A stretch of DNA of 64,000 nucleotides from Alcanivorax sediminis (GCF_009601165.1 NZ_WIRE01000002.1:273623-337622), one strand, 5' to 3'. Positions 43,496-53,527 are shown, counted from the first letter of the stretch. Notes: generated by a model not told the origin, from the sequence alone. Numbers and translations: made by a program.

Positions 43496-44164
43496 ATGGC
43501 CCGCCTACACCCGCGATTACTGGAAGCCCTCAACCTGCTGCCCAAGGACAAGCCTGTCCATCTGTTGACCCGTCATTCCGTGCGGGAACTGGCCAAGAAC
43601 GGTTTTGCCGACTACCGCTTGCCGCTGACCCCGGAAGGGATAGAAATGGCACGGGACTGGGGCAGCAAGCTGAATCGGCCGGTGGAAGCGTTCTATTCCA
43701 GCCCGGTGGGGCGCTGTGTGAATACCGCCAAGGCCATGGCTGAAGGGGCGGTAAAGGCAGGCCTGATGGCCGAGACTCCGGACGATATCGAGGTTGATAC
43801 CACTCTGGTCGAGCCCGGCTGCTATGTGGTTGATATCAACGAAGTTGGCCCCACCTTCTTCAAGCTGGGCGCTTTCCGCTTTCTTAACCAGCACCTGCAG
43901 GAGCCCTTCGAGGGCATGCTGTCCCCGGCGGAAGGGCGCGCCAAGCTGGCAGCCTACCTTCAGGAACGGGAGCCGAAACCGGGCCACCTCAATGTGCATG
44001 TGACCCATGACACCATTCTGGCCGTTCTGGTGGCCGAGCTGCATGGCCGGCGCCAGATCACCGAGGATGACTGGCCCTGGATGATGGAAGGGCTATGGGT
44101 GTGGTTCTCGACGGGGCAGATGCACTGGATCTGGCGTGGTGATCACGGCCACTGTGCCCTGTAA
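43496..44164 (+). CDS. Histidine phosphatase superfamily protein
   Basis: A 222-aa protein. The catalytic RH motif is LLTRHSVRE, and the second histidine is in THDTILA, both as in the phosphoglycerate mutase-like superfamily. A YSSPVGRCVNTA segment carries the third active-site arginine. Substrate unknown. Stands alone after the tRNA pair. Confidence 0.85.
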   Translation: MARLHPRLLEALNLLPKDKPVHLLTRHSVRELAKNGFADYRLPLTPEGIEMARDWGSKLNRPVEAFYSSPVGRCVNTAKAMAEGAVKAGLMAETPDDIEVDTTLVEPGCYVVDINEVGPTFFKLGAFRFLNQHLQEPFEGMLSPAEGRAKLAAYLQEREPKPGHLNVHVTHDTILAVLVAELHGRRQITEDDWPWMMEGLWVWFSTGQMHWIWRGDHGHCAL

Positions 44165-44206
44165 TCCTTCCTCTATTCTTTTTTCCGTAATTCATCGAGG
44201 TGAATC

Positions 44207-45139
44207 TTGTCAGCATTGACGATTCGTAATCTCACCAAGACCTATGCCAACGGTGTTCAGGCACTGAAGGGCATTGATCTTGATGTGGAGCAGGGCGATT
44301 TCTTTGCGCTGCTGGGCCCCAACGGGGCCGGGAAATCCACCACCATTGGGGTGATCAGTTCGCTGGTGAACAAGAGCGGCGGTAAGGTCAGCATCTTTGG
44401 CCATTCGCTGGATACCGATCGCTCCCTGGCAAAGAAAAAGATTGGCGTAGTGCCGCAGGAATTCAACTTCAACCAGTTCGAGAAAGTCTTCGATATCGTG
44501 GTGACCCAGGCCGGGTTTTACGGAATTCCGGCGCCGCTGGCCCGGGAGCGGGCAGAGAAGTACCTGCGCCAGCTGGGCTTGTGGGACAAGCGTGACATGC
44601 AGTCCAGGACCTTGTCCGGCGGTATGAAGCGCAGGCTGATGATTGCCCGGGCGCTGGTGCATGAGCCTGACCTGCTGATTCTGGATGAGCCCACCGCCGG
44701 CGTGGATATCGAGCTGCGTCGCTCCATGTGGGATTTCCTTACGCGTACTAATCAGGAAGGCAAGACGATCATCCTGACCACCCACTATCTGGAAGAAGCA
44801 GAGTCCCTGTGCCGCAATATCGCGATCATCGATCACGGCGTGATTGTGGAAAACACCAACATGCGCTCGCTACTGGAAAAATTGCAGGTGGAAACCTTTA
44901 TTCTCGATCTGGCCCGGCCGGTGGAGTCGGCTCCGGTATTGGAAGGCTTTGAGGTATTACTCAGAGATGCCCAGACCCTGGAGGTGGCCGTGCCCAAGAC
45001 ACAGAGCCTCAACACCCTGTTTGTGGCTCTGGCGGAACAGCAGTTTGAAGTGATGAGCATGCGCAATAAAGCCAACCGGCTGGAAGAACTGTTTGTCCGC
45101 CTGGTGGACAAGAACCTGGCGGGGGAGGCATCCGCATGA
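44207..45139 (+). CDS. ABC exporter ATP-binding protein (YadG-like)
   Basis: A 310-aa ATPase. Walker A GPNGAGKST, signature LSGGMKRRL, Walker B LLILDEPTAGVD, and switch histidine in LTTHYLEEA. The C-terminal extension is as in DrrA/YadG-type exporters. TTG start with GAGG seven bases upstream. It overlaps the permease start by four bases. Confidence 0.9.
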   Translation: MSALTIRNLTKTYANGVQALKGIDLDVEQGDFFALLGPNGAGKSTTIGVISSLVNKSGGKVSIFGHSLDTDRSLAKKKIGVVPQEFNFNQFEKVFDIVVTQAGFYGIPAPLARERAEKYLRQLGLWDKRDMQSRTLSGGMKRRLMIARALVHEPDLLILDEPTAGVDIELRRSMWDFLTRTNQEGKTIILTTHYLEEAESLCRNIAIIDHGVIVENTNMRSLLEKLQVETFILDLARPVESAPVLEGFEVLLRDAQTLEVAVPKTQSLNTLFVALAEQQFEVMSMRNKANRLEELFVRLVDKNLAGEASA

Positions 45140-45909
45140 GTCCTCGTGAGCAATGGGTGGCGTTTCTGACCATCGTGACCAAGGAAATTCGTCGCTTTAC
45201 CCGCATCTGGCCGCAGACCCTGCTGCCGCCGGCGATCACCATGACCCTCTATTTTGTGATTTTCGGCAATCTGATTGGTAGCCGGGTGGGGGAAATGGGG
45301 GGCTTTGACTACATGCAGTACATCGTTCCCGGCCTGATCATGATGAGTGTGATTCAGAACAGTTACGGCAACGTGGTCAGCTCGTTCTTTTCCACCAAGT
45401 TCCAGCACTCCATTGAAGAAATGCTGGTCTCTCCCATGCCGCCCTGGATCATCCTGTGCGGCTTTGTGGTGGGCGGTATGGTGCGCGGTATGCTGGTGGG
45501 CGTAATTGTCAGCATGCTGAGCCTGTTCTTCACGCACCTGACCATGCAGCACATCTTCGTTACGGTGGTGGTGGTGGTGCTGACGGCGGCGCTGTTCTCG
45601 TTGGGCGGGTTTATCAATGCGATCCTGGCCAAGAAGTTTGATGACATTTCCATCGTCCCGACCTTCGTGCTGACGCCACTGACTTATCTGGGTGGGGTCT
45701 TCTATTCCATCGACATGCTGCCGGAATTCTGGCGAGCGGTCAGCCTGGCCAATCCTATTGTGTATATGGTCAACGCCTTCCGTTATGGCGTACTGGGCGT
45801 GAGTGATGTGAATGTCTACGCCTCACTTGCGGCCATTGCCGGTTTTGTCGGGGTATTTTTCATGATCGCGTTGTGGATGCTTCGGCGTGGTACTGGCATC
45901 CGCCATTAA
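45136..45909 (+). CDS. ABC-2 type exporter permease (YadH-like)
   Basis: A 257-aa membrane protein with six helices of the ABC-2 family, including the LTYLGGVFYSIDMLPEFWR motif common in YadH and DrrB proteins. Forms an exporter with the ATPase encoded just upstream. Substrate unknown. Confidence 0.9.
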   Translation: MSPREQWVAFLTIVTKEIRRFTRIWPQTLLPPAITMTLYFVIFGNLIGSRVGEMGGFDYMQYIVPGLIMMSVIQNSYGNVVSSFFSTKFQHSIEEMLVSPMPPWIILCGFVVGGMVRGMLVGVIVSMLSLFFTHLTMQHIFVTVVVVVLTAALFSLGGFINAILAKKFDDISIVPTFVLTPLTYLGGVFYSIDMLPEFWRAVSLANPIVYMVNAFRYGVLGVSDVNVYASLAAIAGFVGVFFMIALWMLRRGTGIRH

Positions 45910-45967
45910 TTATGATGAAAGCTGTAAACATTGATTGCGGGCGCGGCGTGTGCCCCAGGGAGAGAGC

Positions 45968-46792
45968 ATGAGTTACTTGAAAGATACCCCGTTGGGACGC
46001 TCCAGTGACTATGTGGACGAATACATGCCGTCGTTGCTGTGCCCTGTGCCGCGCTGGGATGCCCGTGAATCACTGGAACTGGAAGACACGAACCTGCCGT
46101 TTCATGGTACCGATATCTGGAATGCCTATGAGCTGTCATGGCTCACGGAAAAGGGTAAGCCGGTGGTGGCCATGTGCGAGCTGCGGATTCCCTGCACCAC
46201 TCCCAATATTGTGGAGTCGAAATCCCTGAAGCTGTACCTCAACTCCTTCGCCAACACCCGTTTTTCAGGCCGTGATGAAGTGCGTGCGGCCATCGAAAAG
46301 GACGTGGCACAGGTGGTTGGAGGGAATATCGAGGTATTGCTGTTTTCCCTGGAAGATGCGGCTAGCCTGCCGCTGTGGGAAGACCGGGGGCAGTGTGTTG
46401 ACAGCATTGACCTGAATTTCGAGCACTACAACTACAACCCGGATCTGCTGCTGTGCGATCAGGGCGCAGAGCAGACAGGGCAGCTTTATTCGCACTTGCT
46501 GCGAAGCCATTGTCCGGTGACCAACCAGCCTGACTGGGCGACAGTGGTGGTGCGCTACACCGGACGCGCCATCAGCCCGGCCAGTTTCCTGCGCTATGTG
46601 GTTTCCCTACGGAACCACCAGGGCTTTCATGAACAAATTATTGAGCAGATGTTTGTGGATCTGATGGCGCAGTGTTCCCCACGGCATTTGACCGTCTACG
46701 GTCGCTTCACCCGTCGTGGCGGTATCGACATCAATCCCTTCCGTTCCAACAGCGAGCAGGCGTTGCCAAATCGGAGAACTGTGCGACAGTGA
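45968..46792 (+). CDS. queF: NADPH-dependent 7-cyano-7-deazaguanine reductase
   Basis: A 274-aa enzyme of queuosine synthesis that reduces preQ0 to preQ1. It is the long (YqcD-type) form with two T-folds. The NADPH motif [12 protein letters not shown], the catalytic cysteine in [11 protein letters not shown] and the FHEQ histidine and glutamate are all visible. Start at 45968 follows GGGAGAGAG. Confidence 0.95.
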   Translation: MSYLKDTPLGRSSDYVDEYMPSLLCPVPRWDARESLELEDTNLPFHGTDIWNAYELSWLTEKGKPVVAMCELRIPCTTPNIVESKSLKLYLNSFANTRFSGRDEVRAAIEKDVAQVVGGNIEVLLFSLEDAASLPLWEDRGQCVDSIDLNFEHYNYNPDLLLCDQGAEQTGQLYSHLLRSHCPVTNQPDWATVVVRYTGRAISPASFLRYVVSLRNHQGFHEQIIEQMFVDLMAQCSPRHLTVYGRFTRRGGIDINPFRSNSEQALPNRRTVRQ

Positions 46793-46855
46793 TTTATACA
46801 CATTCTTGTTTATAATGCGGCGCATTATTCATCGTCATCAAACAAGGAAAGCATC

Positions 46856-47236
46856 ATGACTGAGATTGAACAGACCGGGGCGGAGCCGCAGGGTGCCCCC
46901 AGCAAGGAAGAGCGTGGTCAGGCCATGGCGTGCCATCTGTTGGCCCTGATTGGGTTCATCATTCCTTTTGGTAATTTGATTGGCCCCCTGATCATGTGGG
47001 TGATCAAGAAAGATGAAAGCAGTTTTGTGGATGACCAGGGCAAGGAAGCGGTAAATTTCAACATCACCATGTTGATTGCCGGTTTCGTCTGCTTCCTGCT
47101 GACCTTCGTGATTATTGGCGCGATCCTGCTGCCGATCCTTGGCATCTTCTGGCTGGTTATCACCATCATCGCTGGCCTGAAAGCCAACGATGGTGTGGCG
47201 TACCGTTACCCGTTTACGCTTCGCCTGATTAAGTAA
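46856..47236 (+). CDS. DUF4870 domain membrane protein
   Basis: A 126-aa protein. A polar N-terminus is followed by three helices; the segment FVDDQGKEAVNFNITM is the family hallmark. Function unknown. RBS AAGGAAAG. A terminator lies about 40 bp after the stop, with heptad units between. Confidence 0.85.
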   Translation: MTEIEQTGAEPQGAPSKEERGQAMACHLLALIGFIIPFGNLIGPLIMWVIKKDESSFVDDQGKEAVNFNITMLIAGFVCFLLTFVIIGAILLPILGIFWLVITIIAGLKANDGVAYRYPFTLRLIK

Positions 47237-47239
47237 AAG

Positions 47240-47267
47240 CAGCTACCAGCTTCCAGCTTTTAGCTAC
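47240..47267. repeat. Heptad repeat tract
   Basis: AGCTACC, AGCTTCC, AGCTTTT, AGCTACG run in phase directly after the DUF4870 stop and before its terminator. Confidence 0.6.
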
Positions 47268-47272
47268 GAGAA

Positions 47273-47298
47273 AAAACGCGCCGAATGGCGCGTTTTTT
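47273..47298 (+). terminator. Rho-independent terminator
   Basis: AAACGCGCC pairs with GGCGCGTTT over a 4-nt loop, followed by Ts. Ends the DUF4870 transcript. Confidence 0.9.
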
Positions 47299-47379
47299 TT
47301 ATTTCTGCGATTGTTGGCAACAACACCTGCCCGGGTCCGGCAAGGCCTTGATCTTTTCCTCGTGGCTCATAGCTGCTTT

Positions 47380-48855
47380 TTAAGGTCCCAGCGGCCATCC
47401 AAACCCGATCCACACCCCCAACAACACTGACCATCCCGCCAACAGCGTCAGGCTGTACGGCAGCATCATGGCCATCAGGGTGCCAATGCCGGTATCAGCC
47501 TGATAGCGTCGGGCGAAGCCGAGCACCAGGACGAAGTAGGGCATGAGTGGGGTGATGATATTGGTGCTGGAATCACCGACGCGATAAGCCGCCTGGGTGG
47601 CTTCAGGGTCAATGCCGATCAGCATCAGCATCGGCACGAAAATAGGCGCCAGGATTGACCATTTGGCGGAGGCGCTGCCAATCATCAAGTTGATGGAAGC
47701 GGCGAGCAGTACGAATAACAGCAGTAACGCGACCTTGGGGATGGAGAGGCTGCCGAGCCATGCCGCTCCTTCGACGGCGAGCAGTAACCCAAGCTGGCTG
47801 TAGTTGAACCAGGCGACGAACTGGGCGGCAAAAAACATCAGCACCAGATATCCGGCCATGGAGGCCATGGTGGTTTCCATGGCTGCAATGATGTCACCAC
47901 CATGACGGAACTGCCCGCTGACGCGCCCATAGACGGCGCCACACACACCGGCGACCAGAGCCACAATCACCACCAGGCCATGAATGAAAGGGGAGCCCAG
48001 CACGCTGCCAGTCTCTGGATGTCGCAGTGGCGCGCTGGCCGGAATCACCAGCAAAGCGATGGCAGCCAGCAGGATGGCAAGGCTGGCAAGAGTCCAGCGA
48101 ATGGCACGTGGGTTGCTGACCGGGGCTTCTACCGCTACCTCATTGCTTGCCGTCTGAACAGCCAGCCGTGGCTCGGTGAAACGCAATGTCACCACGCTGA
48201 CCAGTGCTGTGACCACGAACGTGGAGGCAATGATAAACCAGTAGTTGTCGGTGGCTTCCACGGTTCGGGTCGGATCAACCAGCGCCACCGCTTCAGTCGT
48301 CAGGCCAGCCAGCGTGGCGTCTACCGGCCCCACCAGCAAGTTGGCGCTGAAACCACCGGACACGGCGGCAAAGGCGGTGGCAATGCCGGCCAGCGGTGAG
48401 CGGCCAGCCAGCTGAAACATCAGACCTGCCAATGGGATCAGCACTACATAACCGGCATCCACGGTCATGCTGGAGAGTACCCCGGCAAAGGCCACCGTGA
48501 TCACCAGCATCTTGCCGGATGCCTTCTTCACCAGCCCGGCAAGGCTCACTGATAACAGCCCGGACTGTTCTGCGACACCCAAGCCCAACATGGCAACCAG
48601 CACCACGCCAAGAGGTGCAAAGCCGGTGAAGTTGCTGACCAGTGAAGTGAAGAGATAGCGCAGGCCGTCACCGTCTACCAGAGATCGCACTGCCACGGTG
48701 TTATCAGTAATCGGGTGAGTGGTGGTCAGCCCAAGTCCCTGCAGCAACGCCGTCAGCGGCAATAGCAGCAAACAGAGCCAGACGAATAACAAAGTGGGAT
48801 GCGGCAGCCGATTGCCCAATGCTTCCAGCCGGGCAAGAAAGGTGTGTCGGGCCAT
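47380..48855 (-). CDS. AbgT-family transporter
   Basis: A 491-aa membrane protein with about twelve helices. The residues GSASAKWSILAPIFVPMLM and RVGDSSTNIITPLMPYFVL are family signatures. AbgT members import p-aminobenzoyl-glutamate or export sulfonamides. Start at 48855 chosen because the longer frame adds ten unlikely residues. Beyond its start lies a perfect palindrome and a second transporter gene. Confidence 0.9.
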   Translation of the reverse strand: MARHTFLARLEALGNRLPHPTLLFVWLCLLLLPLTALLQGLGLTTTHPITDNTVAVRSLVDGDGLRYLFTSLVSNFTGFAPLGVVLVAMLGLGVAEQSGLLSVSLAGLVKKASGKMLVITVAFAGVLSSMTVDAGYVVLIPLAGLMFQLAGRSPLAGIATAFAAVSGGFSANLLVGPVDATLAGLTTEAVALVDPTRTVEATDNYWFIIASTFVVTALVSVVTLRFTEPRLAVQTASNEVAVEAPVSNPRAIRWTLASLAILLAAIALLVIPASAPLRHPETGSVLGSPFIHGLVVIVALVAGVCGAVYGRVSGQFRHGGDIIAAMETTMASMAGYLVLMFFAAQFVAWFNYSQLGLLLAVEGAAWLGSLSIPKVALLLLFVLLAASINLMIGSASAKWSILAPIFVPMLMLIGIDPEATQAAYRVGDSSTNIITPLMPYFVLVLGFARRYQADTGIGTLMAMMLPYSLTLLAGWSVLLGVWIGFGWPLGP

Positions 48856-48951
48856 GCTGTGTCCTTGTGAAAATCTACATGTCACAAGCTACAACGCGGG
48901 AAGGGGTTTGTCTTGTCCAAGACAAATTTACAAAAGTACCGCCCTTTGACG

Positions 48952-49005
48952 CGAAGCCCCCCTGTAGGAGACTCAACAAGTTGAGTCTCCTACAGGGGGG
49001 CTTCG
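48952..49005. repeat. Perfect 54-bp palindrome
   Basis: 26-bp arms (48952-48977 and 48980-49005) are exactly complementary around AA, followed by Ts on the plus strand. It lies between two minus-strand transporter genes and could act as a terminator. The central part (GGAGACTCAAC/GTTGAGTCTCC) recurs in degenerate form at 32182-32213 and about 50525-50550. Confidence 0.85.
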
Positions 49006-49017
49006 TTTTTGTCTTTT

Positions 49018-49052
49018 AGCGTGCTGCCTGTTGCGTGAAGCGTGCAGCGTTT
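49018..49052. repeat. Heptad repeat tract
   Basis: AGCGTGC, TGCCTGT, TGCGTGA, AGCGTGC, AGCGTTT, nearly the same set as at 40272-40306. It touches the 3' end of the antiporter gene. Confidence 0.6.
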
Positions 49053-49053
49053 A

Positions 49054-50382
49054 TCAAAGCCACATGGCAGCCAGCCAGCCTGCTACCAACAGCGGCAGGT
49101 TGTAGTGAATAAAGGTGGGAATCACCGTATCGCGGATATGATCGTGCTGGCCATCGGCATTCAGGCCTGCAGTGGGCCCCAGAGTGGAGTCGGATGCGGG
49201 TGAGCCTGCATCACCCAGTGCCGCAGCGCTGCCTACCAGGGCGGCCGTGGCCAGGGGGGAGAAGCCCAGCGCCATGCACAGCGGCACATACAGGGTCGTA
49301 ATGATCGGGATAGTGGAGAACGACGAGCCGATTCCCAGCGTCACGAACAAGCCGAGCAGCAACAACAACGCCGCCGCAATCGGCGGGCTTTGCAGGCCGC
49401 TGGTGACGGCTTCTACCAGCACCGGAACCTGTCCACCTGCTTGTACCACAGAGGCATAACCGTTAGCGGCAATCATGATGAAGCCGATCAGGGACATCAT
49501 TTTCACGCCCTGGGTAAAGGCATCCTGGGATTCCTTCCACGGCACCACGCCACCGGCGGTGAACACCAGAAAACCCACCAGCGCACCAAGAATAATGGAG
49601 TCACTGTAGAGCTGAAGTGCCAGGGCAGCGGCCAGTGCCACAGCGGCGACGATCACGTTGCGGGTCGAAAGCGAGGCATGCTGTTCTTCACCGGGCAGAT
49701 GCACGGGCTGGTAATCCCGTGGCTTGCGGTAACGAATAAAAGCCAACAACAACCCAATGACCATTCCGGCGGCTGGCAGCAGCATGGCCAGGGGCAGGTC
49801 GGCCTTGTCGAGCGTCAGGCCAGCCTTGGCCATGCTCGGGCCGAGCTGGGTGTGCAGGAAGATGCTGCCAAACCCTACCGGCAACACCATGTAAGGAGTG
49901 ATCAGTCCAAAGGTCAGCACGCAGGCGGCCAGTCGACGATCCAGTCGCAGCTGGTGCATTACTTCCAGCAGCGGCGGCACCAGAATCGGGATAAAGGCGA
50001 TATGAATGGGCACCAGGTTCTGGCTCATGATCGCGGCTGCAAGCAGCACGCTGAGCAGCAGAGTGCGAATGCGGCGCAGCTGGCCAGGGGCCGGGTCGCC
50101 ACCGAGTCGGGTGATGATTCGTCCCGCCAGCCATTCGGTAATGCCGGAGCGGGCAATGGCGACGGCGAACGCGCCAAGCAGGGCATAGCTCAATGCAATA
50201 TTGGCGCCGCCTCCCAGACCGTCGCTGAACGCGGCGAGGGTAGCGGAAAGGTCCAGACCACTGCCTATCCCGGCCACCAACGCTGCGCACAGCAGCGCAA
50301 GCACCACGTTCATGCGTGCGAGACTGAGTCCCATCAGCAACAGCACGGACCAGACAACGGGGTTGAGCAGGGTGGGGGTCAT
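49054..50382 (-). CDS. Na+/H+ antiporter family transporter
   Basis: A 442-aa membrane protein with about twelve helices of the ion-transporter superfamily. Features such as IGSSFSTIPIITTLYVPLC and AALGDAGSPASDSTLGPT resemble NhaC-like and dicarboxylate-type antiporters. The ion or substrate is not clear. Second of two transporter genes on this strand. Confidence 0.82.
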   Translation of the reverse strand: MTPTLLNPVVWSVLLLMGLSLARMNVVLALLCAALVAGIGSGLDLSATLAAFSDGLGGGANIALSYALLGAFAVAIARSGITEWLAGRIITRLGGDPAPGQLRRIRTLLLSVLLAAAIMSQNLVPIHIAFIPILVPPLLEVMHQLRLDRRLAACVLTFGLITPYMVLPVGFGSIFLHTQLGPSMAKAGLTLDKADLPLAMLLPAAGMVIGLLLAFIRYRKPRDYQPVHLPGEEQHASLSTRNVIVAAVALAAALALQLYSDSIILGALVGFLVFTAGGVVPWKESQDAFTQGVKMMSLIGFIMIAANGYASVVQAGGQVPVLVEAVTSGLQSPPIAAALLLLLGLFVTLGIGSSFSTIPIITTLYVPLCMALGFSPLATAALVGSAAALGDAGSPASDSTLGPTAGLNADGQHDHIRDTVIPTFIHYNLPLLVAGWLAAMWL

Positions 50383-50712
50383 GGTGCCTCCGCAAACGAT
50401 CGACCGGCACCGGGTGCCGAGAGGAGGCGCAGTCTAGCAGGGACAGCAAGTGCTTCCTAACCCGTCACGATGAATGGTTATGGGGTTCAGGGTTGGCTTC
50501 CCTTTATTGGGGCAAAAGCCGGTTTGTGCAGGAGACTCGGCTTGTTGAGTGAGCCGTGCGCTGCATCGGCATCGACAGTCAGGCGATCAGGAATATCAGC
50601 GCCCGGCAGATTTCAGGAAGTGCATTGGGGGCAGATATTCATTGCCTTGCAAAGCTCGCTTGACCCTCAGGCGGGCTAATTCAACGGCTTTGCAGGTGAC
50701 GATCGGGGTGGC
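50383..50712. other. Intergenic region
   Basis: 330 bp with no gene. It holds a degenerate copy of the GGAGACTC...GTTGAGT palindrome near 50525-50550 and probably the antiporter promoter. Confidence 0.5.
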
Positions 50713-51216
50713 TTAACGATCCTCGCGCCGCGACTCACCATCAATGGTCACATGGCCATCATGGTGATCGGAGGGGTGCTGAAACGGACTGTTGTCACCG
50801 CCGGTGCGCGTGTAACGGGTGTAGGAGAAGCCGCCGCCTTGCACAGAGGAGAACGTTTGCAGGGTGCCTTTCTCAATCACCTTGCGGGCCATCAGCCGGC
50901 GCGAGGTGGGCAGCAACAGGGCAAAGCCCACTGCATCGGTGATGAAGCCGGGCGTGATCAGCAGGGCACCGCCAAGCAACAGCATGATGCCCTCCACCAT
51001 TTCCTGCCCCGGCATGTCACCTTGCTGCATCTTCTGGTTGAGTCGCACCCAGGTGTCCAGGCCCTGACTGCGGAACAGGTAGCTACCCAGCATGGCGGTG
51101 GCCACGGTGGCCACAATGGTGATCGGCCAGCCAACCAGCCCCGCTACCTTGGCCAGCACCAATACTTCCAGCAGGGCAAAACCAAAGATGAAGAAGAATA
51201 TGCGGCCAAAACTCAT
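50713..51216 (-). CDS. fxsA: FxsA family membrane protein
   Basis: A 167-aa protein. The start FGRIFFFIFGFALLEVLVLAKVAGLVG and the segment GGALLITPGFITDAVGFALLLP define FxsA. In E. coli, overexpression eases exclusion of phage T7 by F. Start at 51216 is fixed by the hydrophobic first helix. The tail is polar with several histidines. Confidence 0.9.
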   Translation of the reverse strand: MSFGRIFFFIFGFALLEVLVLAKVAGLVGWPITIVATVATAMLGSYLFRSQGLDTWVRLNQKMQQGDMPGQEMVEGIMLLLGGALLITPGFITDAVGFALLLPTSRRLMARKVIEKGTLQTFSSVQGGGFSYTRYTRTGGDNSPFQHPSDHHDGHVTIDGESRREDR

Positions 51217-51294
51217 GAGCGATCCTGTGGGTTGCGTATTCAGGAGATGGTGATGGTGAGACCCGGATTCAAGCCCGCGGTTCACCCGTCGGCC

Positions 51295-52200
51295 TCATAG
51301 CGCCTTCAGGGTGTGCGCCAGCTGTTGGCGTAACCAGCGGTGGGCCGGGTCGCGCTCCAGTGCCGGAGGCCAGACCACATAAATGGGGACCGGGGGGACG
51401 TCCACTGGAAATGTCATAATCTGTAGCCCCATGGGCCTGGCGTAGTGACGGGCCAGACGCTCCGGTACGGTGGCAATCATGTCGGAGCCGGCGGCGGTGG
51501 CCAGCATGCTGGAGAACTGGGTAACCCGTGCTCCTGTGCGTCGTTGCCAGCCCGGCGCATTCAGGATCTGATCCAGCGGGAGCCGCCGGTTGCGGTCCGG
51601 AAGCACCACGTGCTGGGCTTCGAGAAACTGCTTCTTGCTGCAACGCCCCTTGAATACCGGGTGCGCTTTACGTGCCACGACCACCAGTTTTTCTTCCAGC
51701 ATGACCTGACGCTGCAAGCGGTCGTCATCATGCACGAAGGCGTCGATGGCCATATCGGCATGGCCCTTTTTCAGCTGCTCATTCATCTGGTCGGAAGCCG
51801 TGACGACTTCCAGCATTACACCTGGGGCCTGCTTCTGAATACGCGCAAGCAGGGGCGGGAGCACCACCACTTCAAAGTAGTCCACGCTGATCAGGGTAAA
51901 CCGGCGCTCACTGGTGGCAGGGTCAAAACGACCTTTGGGATCCAGGGTGTCACGCAGCAGGGTCAACTGCGGCGCCAGTTGCTGATGCAGTTCCCGGGCG
52001 CGCGGGGTGGGCTCCATGCCCTGACGGGTGCGGATAAACAGTTCGTCATCCAGGGTGTGTCGAAGCCGTTGCAAGGCTGCGCTGATGGCAGGTTGACTCA
52101 TGCCCAGCCGGGTTGCTGCAAGCGACAGCTGCCCCGCCTCCATGATGGCGTCGAAAACCGGCAGTAAATTGAGGTCTACGCTTCGCAAGTTCAGTTTCAT
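51295..52200 (-). CDS. LysR-family transcriptional regulator
   Basis: A 301-aa regulator. The winged helix starts LRSVDLNLLPVFDAIMEAGQLSLAATRLGMSQPAISAALQ, which resembles NodD/LeuO-type regulators. A substrate-binding domain follows. It is divergent from the fatty acid hydroxylase gene, 96 bp away, and may control it. Confidence 0.9.
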   Translation of the reverse strand: MKLNLRSVDLNLLPVFDAIMEAGQLSLAATRLGMSQPAISAALQRLRHTLDDELFIRTRQGMEPTPRARELHQQLAPQLTLLRDTLDPKGRFDPATSERRFTLISVDYFEVVVLPPLLARIQKQAPGVMLEVVTASDQMNEQLKKGHADMAIDAFVHDDDRLQRQVMLEEKLVVVARKAHPVFKGRCSKKQFLEAQHVVLPDRNRRLPLDQILNAPGWQRRTGARVTQFSSMLATAAGSDMIATVPERLARHYARPMGLQIMTFPVDVPPVPIYVVWPPALERDPAHRWLRQQLAHTLKAL

Positions 52201-52296
52201 GGATATTACTTATATCAAATATTGATTTGGCGGATAAGTGGGGGAGGGCTAGTTTCTGTCCTGAACAGAATAAAAACAGGCTCGTGGAGAACAACA

Positions 52297-53250
52297 ATGG
52301 ACAAGCAACTGACAATGCTGGTGACGGCGTTTATCGTCATCTCGGCAATCTGGGAAATCATCAGCGGTCGCACCCGCAATGGCCACAAGACTGGCCAGGA
52401 CTGGAAAGTCGCCTTTCTTGCCACCTTCATGATGATCGTAGTGCAGCGCCCGCTACTGCTGCTCGCGATTACCCTTGTCATGAGTACCCTGTTTCCGGGC
52501 AGCGCCGGCTCCCTGTCGTGGCTGGAAGAGCAGTATTTCTGGCCAACGATTATCGTCTTCTTCTGTATCGAAGAGTTTTTGCACGGGGCCTTCCACCTGT
52601 TTGCCCATAGCCGGCGTCCCAACAACAAGGTGCTGCAATGGATCCAGGCCGTCTACAAAATGAGTCATCGCCCCCACCATCTGGCCGGTGGTCAGGACAA
52701 CAAGGGCCAGCTGTCGGTGACCCAGACCTTTGTGAACGGCTGGGCCTGGTGGTTCATCATGCCGAATTTCATGTTCCAGCTGGTGTGTCTGTACCTTGGG
52801 CTGGTCGAAGTGTTCCTGATTTCCAACGCCTTCAAAGGCCTGTGGGCAGCCCAGACCCATGTGAACTGGAACTGGGATCTGTACTTTCACAACCATCGTT
52901 GGGCCTGGGTGCGCAAGACCATGTGGTGCCTGGCGCATATCATCACCTTCCCGACCCAGCACCATCAGCACCACGCCCGTGGCCCGAACTCTGCCAAAAA
53001 CGTGACGGCGACCCTGGCGATCTATGACTGGCTGATCTTCCGCACCCTGGCCATCGAGACCAGCAAGCCGGACATCTATGGCTGGCGCCAGAATGATGAT
53101 GAAGCCAACAGCGTGCTGAAGCGTTACTTCTACTGGGATGTGCGTAACTTCATGCCGGGCGGTGCCGCCAAGGCCAAGGCTCGCGCTGAAGCCAAAGCAG
53201 CCAGAAAAGCCGCCAAGCTTGATCAGAAAAAGGCGCCTGAAGCGGCCTGA
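52297..53250 (+). CDS. Sterol desaturase/fatty acid hydroxylase family protein
   Basis: A 317-aa membrane di-iron enzyme. The histidine boxes are present in HGAFHLFAH, SHRPHH, HNHRW and TQHHQHH. The family hydroxylates or desaturates lipids or carotenoids; substrate unknown. The C-terminal tail is lysine- and alanine-rich. ATG at 52297; the longer frame adds 25 unlikely residues. A LysR regulator is divergent. Confidence 0.88.
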   Translation: MDKQLTMLVTAFIVISAIWEIISGRTRNGHKTGQDWKVAFLATFMMIVVQRPLLLLAITLVMSTLFPGSAGSLSWLEEQYFWPTIIVFFCIEEFLHGAFHLFAHSRRPNNKVLQWIQAVYKMSHRPHHLAGGQDNKGQLSVTQTFVNGWAWWFIMPNFMFQLVCLYLGLVEVFLISNAFKGLWAAQTHVNWNWDLYFHNHRWAWVRKTMWCLAHIITFPTQHHQHHARGPNSAKNVTATLAIYDWLIFRTLAIETSKPDIYGWRQNDDEANSVLKRYFYWDVRNFMPGGAAKAKARAEAKAARKAAKLDQKKAPEAA

Positions 53251-53303
53251 TCCAAATCCAAGTGTGTGCCAACGTCCACCTCGGGAGAGCGTGCGACATT
53301 CAT

Positions 53304-53337
53304 GACCCCGCCGGTTAACCGGCGGGGTCTTTTTTTG
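53304..53337 (+). terminator. Terminator of the hydroxylase gene
   Basis: A perfect 26-bp palindrome of GACCCCGCCGG type (53304-53329) followed by a run of Ts. Confidence 0.93.
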
Positions 53338-53506
53338 AGGCCGCTGCGCGGCTGCAGCACGCAACACGCGGCATGCAAAACCGGGAGAGCAGCCCTGTCG
53401 GTTTTGCCTCAAGCATGTTGCGGCCGCAGAGGGGCCAACAAAAAAGCCGCACCTTGCGGCGCGGCTCCTTTGTCTATCGTGTGGCACAAACCTCAAACCG
53501 CGTTGC

Positions 53507-53527
53507 AGCTTGAAGATTGTAGCTTGA
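53507..53527. repeat. Heptad repeat tract
   Basis: AGCTTGA, AGATTGT, AGCTTGA in phase, just beyond the fabG stop. A reverse-oriented tract of the GCGTGTT type is near 53351-53375. Confidence 0.5.
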
